Source: Sphingomonas faeni (GTDB lineage Bacteria; Pseudomonadota; Alphaproteobacteria; Sphingomonadales; Sphingomonadaceae). From it: a DNA stretch of 64,000 nucleotides. Position 1 is the stretch's first letter; every line of letters starts with the position of its first letter. Both the position numbers and the translations under genes were made by a program. Below, piece after piece: positions 33,098 through 41,638 of this stretch. The DNA lies in NCBI RefSeq assembly GCF_024273235.1, contig NZ_JANBVH010000013.1, positions 61,029 through 125,028 of the forward strand. Direction: 5' to 3'. The notes beneath the pieces were generated by a model, which saw only the letters and a program-made list of their open reading frames with translations, had not been told where the DNA came from and did no database searches.

Positions 33098-34371
33098 ACC
33101 AACTTACCACGATCACGGCTGCGAACGACGCCGACGTCGCATCGTCGCCGCCCACGGACCGTCATCGACGGCCCGCATGGCAGCGCGGCGCGATGGTGCT
33201 CGTGCCGGTCGCGCTGCTCGGTGCGGTCGGCGTGAAGATGTTCGACACGCCGGATGCGGCGATGGCGGCGCCCCCGCCCGCCGCGGTCACGGTCGCCTCG
33301 CCGCTGGTCCGGCAGGTCAACGAGTGGGACGATTATGTCGGCCGGTTCGCGCCGAGCCGGACGGTCGATATCCGTCCGCGCGTCGCGGGCGAAGTCACCG
33401 GCATCCACTTCCGCGACGGCGAGATCGTCAGCAAGGGGCAGTTGCTCTTCACGATCGACTCCCGGCCATTCGCGGCGGCTTTGGCCGAGGCGCATGCCAA
33501 CGTGGCAAGTGCCAAGAGCGCGCTGTCGCTGGCGCGTACCGATCTTGGTCGCGCACAACGGTTGGTCGCCGACGAAGCGGTCTCGGCCGGCGAAGTCGAT
33601 GCCCTTCGCGGCAGGCTCGAAGCAGCCCAGGCCGCACTCGCAGCCGCTCAGGCGCGCGAACGCGCCCGCGCGCTCGACGTCGGCTTCACACAGGTTCGCG
33701 CCCCGATCGGCGGTCGCATCTCCGATCGCCGTGTCGATGCCGGCAACCAGGTCGCAGGCGGTGAAGGTACCGGCGGCACCGTGCTGACCACGATCAACGC
33801 GCTCGACCCGATCTACTTCACCTTCGACGGCTCCGAGGCTTTGTACCTCAAGACGCAGCGCGCGCGTCAGCCGGGTGCGGCCCCGGCGGCGGTGGAGATC
33901 CAGTTGCAGGACGAGACCGAGCATCGCTGGAAGGGCAAGCTCGACTTCACCGACAACGGGCTCGACCAGCGTTCGGGCACGATCCGCGGTCGCGCGGTGC
34001 TTGCCAACCCGGGCTATTTCCTGACGCCGGGGATGTTCGGCAACATGCGCCTCGCGAGTGCGGGAACGCGGCAGGCTCTGCTGGTGCCCGACGATGCGGT
34101 GCAGACCGATCAGGCGCGGAAAGTCCTGCTGACGATCGATGCGAAGAACGTGGTGAGCCAGAAGCCGGTCGAACTCGGGCCGGTGGTCGATGGGCTGCGG
34201 ATCGTGCGCTCGGGGATTGGGCCTAACGACCGGATCATCATCCAGGGCACGCAGATGGCGATGCCCGGCGCGACCGTCGCGCCGAAGGTCGGCCGGATCG
34301 TGGTGGCCTCGGGTACGACGGCGCCGGCCTCGGTCCAGCCCATCTCGGGCGAGGCCACGCTCGCGAAATAG
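33094..34371 (+). CDS. RND efflux periplasmic adaptor (membrane fusion protein)
   Basis: A 425-residue adaptor of an RND pump. An N-terminal cytoplasmic tail and one TM segment (MVLVPVALLGAVGVKMF, about residues 34-50) anchor it. 'VDIRPRVAGEVTGIHFRDGEIVSKGQLLFTID' is the lipoyl half (quoted in part: RVAGEVTGIHFRDG), followed by the alpha hairpin (residues about 130-200), the second lipoyl half 'TQVRAPIGGRISDRRVDAGN' and the beta-barrel. MexE/AcrA type. It starts with GTG 33094, overlapping the previous stop. The pump gene follows after an interrupted palindromic repeat. Confidence 0.93.
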   Translation: MNQLTTITAANDADVASSPPTDRHRRPAWQRGAMVLVPVALLGAVGVKMFDTPDAAMAAPPPAAVTVASPLVRQVNEWDDYVGRFAPSRTVDIRPRVAGEVTGIHFRDGEIVSKGQLLFTIDSRPFAAALAEAHANVASAKSALSLARTDLGRAQRLVADEAVSAGEVDALRGRLEAAQAALAAAQARERARALDVGFTQVRAPIGGRISDRRVDAGNQVAGGEGTGGTVLTTINALDPIYFTFDGSEALYLKTQRARQPGAAPAAVEIQLQDETEHRWKGKLDFTDNGLDQRSGTIRGRAVLANPGYFLTPGMFGNMRLASAGTRQALLVPDDAVQTDQARKVLLTIDAKNVVSQKPVELGPVVDGLRIVRSGIGPNDRIIIQGTQMAMPGATVAPKVGRIVVASGTTAPASVQPISGEATLAK

Positions 34372-34376
34372 CTATC

Positions 34377-34503
34377 CACCCCGGCGAAGGCCGGGGCCCA
34401 AATGGGATAGCGTTTCGATTCAATCACTACGGTTCGCCCAATTGGGCCCCGGCCTGGGTTTCCATCGAAGTAATACTTCGATGAGGCCCTGTCGCCGGGG
34501 TGG
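34377..34503. repeat. Palindromic repeat family B, copy 2, interrupted by a 36-base insert
   Basis: The left arm CCACCCCGGCGAAGGCCGGG is intact, but the right arm is split after GGGCCCCGGCCT and resumes as TCGCCGGGGTGG at 34492. The 36 inserted bases (34456-34491) contain a perfect palindrome CATCGAAGT-AAT-ACTTCGATG (34463-34483). The repeat lies between the adaptor and pump genes, inside the operon. Confidence 0.8.
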
Positions 34504-34545
34504 TGTTGGGGCGTGTCCGTCGCTCTTCTTTCGAGGACACAAACC

Positions 34546-37500
34546 ATGCGCTTCTCGCGCTTCTTCATCACCCGGCCGATCTTCGCGGGCGTGATCGCGG
34601 TGATCATCACGATCGTCGGTGCGATCGCCTACATGACGCTGCCGGTGTCGCAATATCCCGACATCGTGCCCCCCACCGTCACCGTCAGCGCGACCTATCC
34701 CGGCGCCTCGGCCGAGACCGTCGCCGAGACCGTCGCCGCGCCGATCGAGCAGGAGATCAACGGCGTCGACAACATGCTGTACCAGTCGTCGCAATCGACC
34801 GGCGACGGCAGGGTCACGATCACCGTCACCTTCAAGATCGGCACGGACCTCGATGCGGCCCAGGTGCTCGTCCAGAACCGGGTCGCGATCGCCGTCCCGC
34901 GGCTTCCGGAGGACGTCCAGCGTCTCGGCGTGGTGACGCGCAAGACGTCGCCCGACTTCCTGATGGTCGTCAACCTCGTCTCGCCCGACAATTCGCTCGA
35001 TCGCGGGTACATCTCCAACTACGCACTGACGCAGGTCCGCGATCGCCTCAGCCGCATCGACGGCGTCGGCGACGTGCAGCTGTTCGGCGCGCGCGATTAT
35101 TCGATGCGCGTCTGGATCGATCCCGGCCGCGCCGCCGCGCTCGACCTCACCGCCGGCGAGATCGTCGCGGCGTTGCGCGCGCAGAACGTCCAGGTCGCCG
35201 CCGGCACGCTTGGCCAGCCGCCCTATGACAAGGGCAACAGCGCGTTCCAATTGAACGTCGAAACGCAGGGTCGCCTGACCGATCCCAAGCAGTTCGCCGA
35301 CGTCGTCATTCGGACCGACGCGCAAGGCCGCCAGGTCCGCGTCTCCGACGTCGCGCGCGTCGAACTCGGCGCGCAGGATTACGGCGCCAACACCTATCTC
35401 AGCGGCAAGCCGACGGTCATCGCCGCGGTCTTCCAGCGGCCCGGCTCGAACGCGCTCGGCGCGGCACAGGCCGTCACCGCCGAGATGGAAAGCATGTCGA
35501 AGCGCTTCCCCAAGGGTCTCGAATACAAGGTCATCTACAACCCGACCGAGTTCATCGCCCAGTCAATCGACGCGGTGAAGCATACCTTGTTCGAGGCGAT
35601 GATCCTCGTGGTACTGGTGATCCTCGTCTTCCTGCAGAAGTGGCGCGCGGCGATCATCCCGATCGTGGCGATCCCGGTCTCGCTGATCGGTACCTTCGCG
35701 GTGCTCGCCGCCGCCGGGTACAGCCTCAACAATCTGTCGCTGTTCGGCCTCGTCCTCGCGATCGGCATCGTCGTCGATGACGCGATCGTCGTGGTCGAGA
35801 ATGTCGAGCGCAACCTCGAACACGGGCTCTCCCCCTTGGAGGCGGCGCGCACGTCGATGGACGAAGTATCGGGCGCGCTGGTCGCGATCGTGCTCGTGCT
35901 GTGCGCGGTGTTCATCCCGACCGTGTTCCTGACGGGCCTGTCAGGCGCCTTCTACCGCCAGTTCGCGGTGACGATCTCGACCGCGACGATCATCTCGTTG
36001 CTGATCTCGCTGACGCTGTCGCCCGCGCTCGCCGCGATGCTCCTCAAGCCCACCGCACCCGCGGACTCCGGCAACCGCGTGACCCGCACATTGCGGCGCG
36101 CAGGCGATGCCTTCAACCGCGGGTTCGAGCGGATGGGCAACGCGTATGCCCGCCTCACCCAACGTCTCGTCACCGCGCCGAAGCGGATGATGGTCGCCTA
36201 TGGCGCGCTGATCGCCGTCACGGTGGGCGTGTTCATGGTCACGCCGTCCGGCTTCGTCCCCGCGCAGGACCAGGGCTACTTCCTGACCGTCATCCAGCTT
36301 CCGCCGGGCTCCTCGGTCGAGCGCACCGACGCGGTGATGCAGAAGGTCGCGAAACGCATCCTGCCGCTCGCCGGCGTCAAGGGCGCGGTCATGCTCGCAG
36401 GCTTCGACGGCCCGTCGCAGACGCTCGCCCCCAACTCGGCCGCTGCCTACATCCCGCTAAAAAGCTTCGAGGAACGCAAGAAACTCGGCGTCACCCTCGC
36501 CAGCATCATGGCGGAATCGCAGAAGGCGACCGGCGACATCACCGAAGCGCGCCTGCTGATCGTCCCGCCGCCTTTGATCCAGGGCATCGGCTCGGCCGGC
36601 GGCTACCGTCTGATGGTGCAGGACCAGGGCGGTCACGGTTACGGCGAACTCGGCAAGACGTCGTACGCGCTGATCGGCCAGGCCAACCAGACCCCGGGTC
36701 TCGCGCAGGTCTACACCTTCTTCGACACCGCCACGCCGCGCATCTTCGCCGACGTCGACCGCGCCAAGGCCAACCTCCTCGGCGTTCCCCCGGAACGCGT
36801 GTTCGAGGCGTTGCAGGTCTATCTCGGGTCGGAATTCGTCAACGACTTCAACCTGTTGGGCCGCACCTTCCGCGTCACGGCCCAGGCCGATGCACCGTTC
36901 CGCAACACCACCGCGGATATCGCCAACCTCAAGACGCGCTCCAATTCGGGCCAGATGGTCCCGGTCGGCTCGGTCTCGACCTTCAAGGACAAAACCGGTC
37001 CGTACCGCGTCGTCCGCTACAACCTCTTCCCCGCGGTCGAGGTCGATGGCGACACCGCCAAGGGCTATTCGTCCGGCCAGTCGCTGGTCGCGATGGAGAA
37101 GCTCGCCGATGCATCGCTGCCCGCCGGCTACGCGCATGAATGGACCGGCATCGCCTACCAGCAGAAGGCGGCGGGCAGCACCGCCGCGCTCGTCTTCGGC
37201 ATGGCCGTGGTGTTCGTCTTCCTCGTGCTCGCCGCGCAATATGAGAGCCTGACGTTGCCGCTCGCGATCATCCTGATCGTGCCGATGTGCCTGTTGGCCG
37301 CGATGACCGGCGTGAACCTGCGAGGTATGGACAATAACGTCCTCACGCAGATCGGCCTGGTCGTGCTGATTGCACTCGCCGCGAAGAACGCGATCCTCGT
37401 GGTCGAGTTCGCCAAGCAGGCCGAGGAACAGGACGGGCTCACCCCGGTCGAGGCCGCGGTGCGCGCGGCGAAGGACCGGTTGCGGCCGATCCTGATGACG

Positions 37501-37725
37501 AGCTTCGCGTTCATCCTCGGCGCGGTGCCGCTGGTGATCGCCGAGGGCGCGGGTGCGGAACTCCGCCAGGCGCTCGGGACGGCGGTATTCTTCGGGATGA
37601 TCGGCGTGACCGGCTTCGGCCTGCTCTTCACCCCCACCTTCTATGTCGTCGCAAGGGCGCTGGCGAAGCGGTTCGAACGCCGCCGCCCAGCTGCACCCGC
37701 CACGACCCTACAGCCAGCCGAATAG
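34546..37725 (+). CDS. RND efflux pump inner-membrane transporter (HAE1 type)
   Basis: The 1059-residue proton-driven drug exporter of the tripartite pump. 'FFITRPIFAGVIAVIITIVG' starts TM1; the porter domains follow, and TM4 carries the proton-relay aspartates in 'GIVVDDAIVVVENVER'. The second-half repeats ('GFVPAQDQGYFLTVIQLP', 'IGLVVLIALAAKNAILVVEF') complete the 12-TM plan. MexF/OqxB-like. ATG 34546 has a GAGG site. Flanked by its adaptor and outer-membrane factor, and controlled by the TetR upstream. Confidence 0.96.
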   Translation: MRFSRFFITRPIFAGVIAVIITIVGAIAYMTLPVSQYPDIVPPTVTVSATYPGASAETVAETVAAPIEQEINGVDNMLYQSSQSTGDGRVTITVTFKIGTDLDAAQVLVQNRVAIAVPRLPEDVQRLGVVTRKTSPDFLMVVNLVSPDNSLDRGYISNYALTQVRDRLSRIDGVGDVQLFGARDYSMRVWIDPGRAAALDLTAGEIVAALRAQNVQVAAGTLGQPPYDKGNSAFQLNVETQGRLTDPKQFADVVIRTDAQGRQVRVSDVARVELGAQDYGANTYLSGKPTVIAAVFQRPGSNALGAAQAVTAEMESMSKRFPKGLEYKVIYNPTEFIAQSIDAVKHTLFEAMILVVLVILVFLQKWRAAIIPIVAIPVSLIGTFAVLAAAGYSLNNLSLFGLVLAIGIVVDDAIVVVENVERNLEHGLSPLEAARTSMDEVSGALVAIVLVLCAVFIPTVFLTGLSGAFYRQFAVTISTATIISLLISLTLSPALAAMLLKPTAPADSGNRVTRTLRRAGDAFNRGFERMGNAYARLTQRLVTAPKRMMVAYGALIAVTVGVFMVTPSGFVPAQDQGYFLTVIQLPPGSSVERTDAVMQKVAKRILPLAGVKGAVMLAGFDGPSQTLAPNSAAAYIPLKSFEERKKLGVTLASIMAESQKATGDITEARLLIVPPPLIQGIGSAGGYRLMVQDQGGHGYGELGKTSYALIGQANQTPGLAQVYTFFDTATPRIFADVDRAKANLLGVPPERVFEALQVYLGSEFVNDFNLLGRTFRVTAQADAPFRNTTADIANLKTRSNSGQMVPVGSVSTFKDKTGPYRVVRYNLFPAVEVDGDTAKGYSSGQSLVAMEKLADASLPAGYAHEWTGIAYQQKAAGSTAALVFGMAVVFVFLVLAAQYESLTLPLAIILIVPMCLLAAMTGVNLRGMDNNVLTQIGLVVLIALAAKNAILVVEFAKQAEEQDGLTPVEAAVRAAKDRLRPILMTSFAFILGAVPLVIAEGAGAELRQALGTAVFFGMIGVTGFGLLFTPTFYVVARALAKRFERRRPAAPATTLQPAE

Positions 37726-37736
37726 GACCCAGCATC

Positions 37737-39146
37737 ATGAAGTCCGCCCTCCTCGCGAGCCTCTCGGCGCTGACGCTCGCCGCCTGCGCCGCCGGCCCCG
37801 ACTATGTCGCGCCGATCACCCCACCCAAGGCGGCGGCGTCGTTCGTCACCGCGAATGCTGCGACCGTTACGACGGCGCCGGATAACGACTGGTGGCGGAT
37901 GTACCGCGACCCGGTCCTCGACGGCCTCGTCGCGGACGCGCTCGCAGCGAACACCGACCTCCGCGTGGCAGTCGCCCGCCTCGACAGCGCCCGCGCGTCC
38001 CTGCGCGGCGCCAAGACCGACCGCGAACCGCAGGTGAACGCCGGCGCGAGCGGCAACTATTCCCGCACCTCACAACTCCAGAACCTCCCAGGTTTCGACC
38101 GCCAGCGCGCTACCTATGACGTCGGCCTCGACGTCAGCTACGAGGTCGATCTCGCCGGCCGGGTCCGCCGCAACGTCGAAGCCGCACGCGGCGACGTCGG
38201 CGCAGCGCAAGCCGATGCGGACGCCGTCCGCGTCTCGATCGTCGCCGCCACCACGCGCGCCTATGTCGACGCAGCCTCGTCCGCCGAACGCCTCGCGGTG
38301 GCCCGGCGGATCGTCGACCTGCTCGACAAGTCGAACACGCTGACCGGGAAGCGGGTCGACGCCGGTCGCGCCGCTCGCCTCGACCAGGTCCGGATCGCAG
38401 CCCTGCGCGACCAGCGCGCCGCCAACATCCCGCAGATCGAGGCCGAGCGCCAAGCCGCGCTCTTCCGCCTCGCCACGCTCACCGGCCGCACCCCGCAGGA
38501 CCTGCCCGCAGCCGCCGGCGCCCGCACCACGACGCCGCGCCTCGACCAGCCGATCCCGATCGGCGACGGCGCGACATTGCTCGCCCGCCGCCCCGACGTC
38601 CACGCCGCCGAACGCCGGCTTGCGGCGGCGACCGCGCGGATCGGCGTCCAGACCTCGCAACTCTATCCGCAGATCTCGCTCGGCGGTTCGATCGGCTCGA
38701 CCGCGCTCAGCGTCGGCGACATCTTCACCGGCGGCCCGATCCGCTGGCTGCTCGGCCCGCTTTTGAACTGGTCGCTCAACCAGTCCGCCGCCCGCGCTCG
38801 GATCGCCGGTGCCGAGGCCGACACCCGCGGTGCGCTCGCCAATTTCGACGGCAGCATCCTCACCGCACTCGAGGAAACCGAGACGGCACTCTCCAACTAC
38901 GCGCGCGAACTCGATCGCCGCACGCAGCTCCAGTCCGCACACGACAACGCCGCGACCGCCGCCCGCATCACCCGCGCCCGCCAGCGCGAAGGCCAGATCG
39001 ACTTCCTCGACGTCCTCGACGCGGAACGGACGCTGGCCGACACCGACACGGACCTCGCCGCCGCCGACGCGCGGATCGCTGGCGCGCAGGTCGACCTGTT
39101 CCGGGCATTGGGGGGCGGCTGGCAGGCCGCGCCCAAGCCCGCCTGA
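37737..39146 (+). CDS. RND efflux outer membrane factor, NodT-family lipoprotein
   Basis: A 469-residue TolC-like channel. The lipobox LAAC (Cys17) precedes 'GPDYVAP', the NodT/OprM hallmark. Two repeats of helical hairpins follow: 'LVADALAANTDLRVAVARLD' and, in the second half, 'RRPDVHAAERRLAAATARIG', 'LYPQISLGGSIG' and 'QEGQIDFLDVLDAERTL' (read RQREGQIDFLDVL). Eleven bases behind the pump gene, last gene of the operon. Confidence 0.94.
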   Translation: MKSALLASLSALTLAACAAGPDYVAPITPPKAAASFVTANAATVTTAPDNDWWRMYRDPVLDGLVADALAANTDLRVAVARLDSARASLRGAKTDREPQVNAGASGNYSRTSQLQNLPGFDRQRATYDVGLDVSYEVDLAGRVRRNVEAARGDVGAAQADADAVRVSIVAATTRAYVDAASSAERLAVARRIVDLLDKSNTLTGKRVDAGRAARLDQVRIAALRDQRAANIPQIEAERQAALFRLATLTGRTPQDLPAAAGARTTTPRLDQPIPIGDGATLLARRPDVHAAERRLAAATARIGVQTSQLYPQISLGGSIGSTALSVGDIFTGGPIRWLLGPLLNWSLNQSAARARIAGAEADTRGALANFDGSILTALEETETALSNYARELDRRTQLQSAHDNAATAARITRARQREGQIDFLDVLDAERTLADTDTDLAAADARIAGAQVDLFRALGGGWQAAPKPA

Positions 39147-39229
39147 CGATCTGATCAGTGGGTTAACCAACTTTTGAAACACAGCAGCAACTAAAGTACA
39201 TCAAGCCAAGCGGGACGTTGGAGAGTATC

Positions 39230-39520
39230 ATGACCGACCAGGGCGTAACCGAGACCGAGAATACGCAGGCTTGGCGCGCGCAAGTTCGATATCATCAGGA
39301 CCGTGCCGCGCAGGAGCAAGTGCTCGCGCGCCGGTCCCGGTCCGACGCGGCACGGACGGCGCACAGCGTGCTGCGTGAGCATCACCTCCAACTCGCCGCA
39401 TCGGCCGAGCTGGTCGCAACGATGCGCGATGCCGAGCCACCGCAGAGTTCCGCGCTCCAGCATACCGGTTGGCTGATGCGCGAGAGTTACGGCGAAAAAA
39501 CGCGTAACGATCAGTCCTGA
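39230..39520 (+). CDS. Small hypothetical protein (96 aa)
   Basis: A 96-residue, charged, probably coiled protein (RAQVRYHQDRAAQEQVLARR, SVLREHHLQLAASAELVATM). No family recognised. GGAGAG stands five bases before ATG 39230. The segment 'VLARRSRSDAARTAH' is similar in pattern to 'VLARRAPNAGVARMH' of the small gene at 39896, so they may be distant paralogues. Its 3' end overlaps a convergent gene by 10 bases. Confidence 0.55.
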   Translation: MTDQGVTETENTQAWRAQVRYHQDRAAQEQVLARRSRSDAARTAHSVLREHHLQLAASAELVATMRDAEPPQSSALQHTGWLMRESYGEKTRNDQS

Positions 39521-39774
39521 TCGATATCCGCCTTGCCGAGATTGATGCCGTCATAAAGCGCCAGCAGCGCCGTCACTTCCGCAACGACCGTCTCCTGCTC
39601 CTCACGCCACCGCGCGGTCGCATCGTTCGACGGCACGCCGTTCTGACCGTCATGCAGGGTGAAACCCTGGTCTATCAGCCAGATAGCGTCGGTAGCCCGC
39701 GAACGCTGTCGTCGCAGGTGATAGACCCATTGCTCGATGATCCCCGAAGGAACCAGTCTATCCAGATCGCCCAT
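39511..39774 (-). CDS. Small hypothetical protein (87 aa)
   Basis: An 87-residue protein: 'LVPSGIIEQWVYHLRRQRSRATDAIWLIDQGFTLHDG' (quoted by region: residues 7-43) and an acidic helical end 'VVAEVTALLALYDGINLGKA'. The composition is protein-like, but I know no family. It overlaps the end of the convergent 96-residue gene by 10 bases. Confidence 0.5.
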   Translation of the reverse strand: MGDLDRLVPSGIIEQWVYHLRRQRSRATDAIWLIDQGFTLHDGQNGVPSNDATARWREEQETVVAEVTALLALYDGINLGKADIDQD

Positions 39775-39895
39775 GCGTTCCGGTAGGCCAACGCCTTAGC
39801 CAATGCCAGCCTGTGCGACGCGCTTTCGGAAGCAAATTTCGATTCTAACCGTCTCGGGACATGTGACGGCAACATCGCGGGTTCAGGACAGAAGC

Positions 39896-40060
39896 ATGGT
39901 CCTTCTCCCAACCCCCGCGGTCATCGAACGCCGCATGGATGATCAATCCGTGCTTGCCCGCCGCGCACCGAATGCGGGTGTCGCGCGGATGCACGAGGAA
40001 CTTGCCGCGCTGTACCGGGAACAGTTGATCGCGGTAATGCGCGCCTCAACCGCCGACTGA
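39896..40060 (+). CDS. Small hypothetical protein (54 aa)
   Basis: ATG 39896 opens a 54-residue helical protein ('RMDDQSVLARRAPNAGVARM', 'HEELAALYREQLIAVMRAS'). The frame is open upstream to 39803 but that part is less protein-like. It resembles in pattern the 96-residue protein upstream. Function unknown. Confidence 0.45.
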   Translation: MVLLPTPAVIERRMDDQSVLARRAPNAGVARMHEELAALYREQLIAVMRASTAD

Positions 40061-40123
40061 AACGCCATGCTTGGCCATGGATCGCGTGCGACGCCGCCGT
40101 AATTCGCCGCTAGACGCGCTGTC

Positions 40124-41170
40124 ATGACCAGCACTGCTTCCCCGCCCGCCCCGCTCTGGATCGGCACCTATGCCGGCGGTGGTGGGACCGGCCTGTATCC
40201 CCTGACCGAAGAAGGCGGCGCACTGGGGGTCGGCCCCGCGTATCCCGAGGCGCTCAACGCCTCGTTCGGCGCCTACGCGTCCAGGTTCGATCTCCATTAC
40301 CTCGTCGACGAACGCCAGGAGGGCGCACTCGGCTGCTATCGTCGGACCGACGCGGGATGGATCCGTGTCGGGCAAGTCGCGACCGGCGGCGGCGCACCGT
40401 GCCACGTCGCGCTCGATGCCACGCAATCCTGGGTGGCCATCGCCCATTACGAGACCGGCAGCACCGCGCTGTTCCGGCTCGATCCAGCCGATGGCCTGCC
40501 GATCGCACCGCCCGTCGTTCACGCCAACATCGGCCACGGGCCCGATCTCGACCGCCAGCGATCGCCGCACGCGCACTGGGTAGGCTTCGGCCTGGACAAC
40601 CAAATGCTGTACGTCACCGATCTGGGAACCGACGAAGTGCTGGCGTTCGCGTTCGACGCGGACCGGGGCACGCTTGCAACGCCGCATACCGCGTTCGCCG
40701 CGCCGCCGGGTTCCGGTCCGCGGCATATGCTGTTTCACCCGAGCCACCCGCGCACGGCCTATCTCGCCTGCGAACTGTCGAGCACCGTCGTCGTGCTGGA
40801 TCTCGAAGACGCAACGCTGCGCCACCGCGCCATGGTGTCGACACTTCCGGCCGATTGGCAGGGCGCGAACATCCTGGCGCATGTCGGCGCGAACGCGGCC
40901 GGCGACCGCCTGTACGTCTCCAACCGCGGGCATGACAGCATCGCCGTCTTCGCGCTCGACGCACACGGCGACGCGACACCGATCCAGCATATCGCCAGCG
41001 GTGGCACGTCGCCGCGGTTCTTTCTGCTCTTGGAAAACGAGGGTCGGATGATCGTCGTGCACGAGCGGGATCACCGCGTCACGATCCTGGACATCCTGCC
41101 GGACGGGACGCTCGCCCCGACCGGTCTTGCGGCCACCGTTCCCGGCGCCGCATTCGCGTTCGTCAGCTGA
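40124..41170 (+). CDS. Lactonase-family seven-bladed propeller (6-phosphogluconolactonase-like)
   Basis: A 348-residue protein of the YbhE/Pgl lactonase family, which hydrolyses 6-phosphogluconolactone or related lactones. It begins 'PLWIGTYAGGGGTGLYPL', has 'GGGAPCHVALDATQSWVAIAHYETGS' (quoted in part), 'SPHAHWVGFGLDNQMLYVTDLGTDEV' and 'GSGPRHMLFHPSHPRTAYL', the repeated 'P.H...P....LYV.DLG.D.V' blades. No signal peptide. Neighbours give no pathway, so the substrate is uncertain. Confidence 0.88.
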   Translation: MTSTASPPAPLWIGTYAGGGGTGLYPLTEEGGALGVGPAYPEALNASFGAYASRFDLHYLVDERQEGALGCYRRTDAGWIRVGQVATGGGAPCHVALDATQSWVAIAHYETGSTALFRLDPADGLPIAPPVVHANIGHGPDLDRQRSPHAHWVGFGLDNQMLYVTDLGTDEVLAFAFDADRGTLATPHTAFAAPPGSGPRHMLFHPSHPRTAYLACELSSTVVVLDLEDATLRHRAMVSTLPADWQGANILAHVGANAAGDRLYVSNRGHDSIAVFALDAHGDATPIQHIASGGTSPRFFLLLENEGRMIVVHERDHRVTILDILPDGTLAPTGLAATVPGAAFAFVS

Positions 41171-41438
41171 CGCTGGCGATCAGCAGCGTGAGTTCGTTGC
41201 GAACCGGGTCGACGTCCATCCGCATCGGCTTCAGGGCACGGCGCTTGACCGGATAGGATGCGCGAACCGCATCGCACAGGTCCTTGACCGGTACCCGGAC
41301 GCAGGCACCCTCATCGCAGACGAGGCGCGGCGTGGAGACGGATCGCACGCAGGTTGCAGGCGTATCGGCCAAGGCGGGCGCGCCGCTCGACAACAGGCAT
41401 AGTGCTACGGTCCGCAAAGCGGTGTTCTTGATATTCAT
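41163..41438 (-). CDS. Exported hypothetical protein with four cysteines (91 aa)
   Basis: A signal peptide (MNIKNTALRTVALCLLSSG, cleavage near ALA-DT) leads to a mature protein of about 66 residues with four cysteines (ATCVRS, LVCDEGAC, DLCDAV) that could pair in the periplasm, and a C-terminal 'MRMDVDPVRNELTLLIASVS'. No family known. It overlaps the lactonase stop by eight bases and converges with it. Confidence 0.6.
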   Translation of the reverse strand: MNIKNTALRTVALCLLSSGAPALADTPATCVRSVSTPRLVCDEGACVRVPVKDLCDAVRASYPVKRRALKPMRMDVDPVRNELTLLIASVS

Positions 41439-41638
41439 GGTTCTGAGCCCCCCACAGGCAGTTCGTGTTTGGTGAAGCCAGCGTTAGGGGCAAAGTGGTT
41501 TCGATAGTGTTTCGATCATTGCCGCATCGTCGAACGGCTGCGCGGTCATAAGGAAAACACAGCTTTTCTGCCTGTTCCGCGGCGACCGGCGCTTGCGCCG
41601 GCCGCCACGGATGCCTGTCGTCCGGGCGTTTCGGTCGA

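Noticed and set aside
41580..41610. A CCGGCGC/GCGCCGG hairpin after the autotransporter
   Set aside because: No T-run follows in either direction, so I do not call a terminator.
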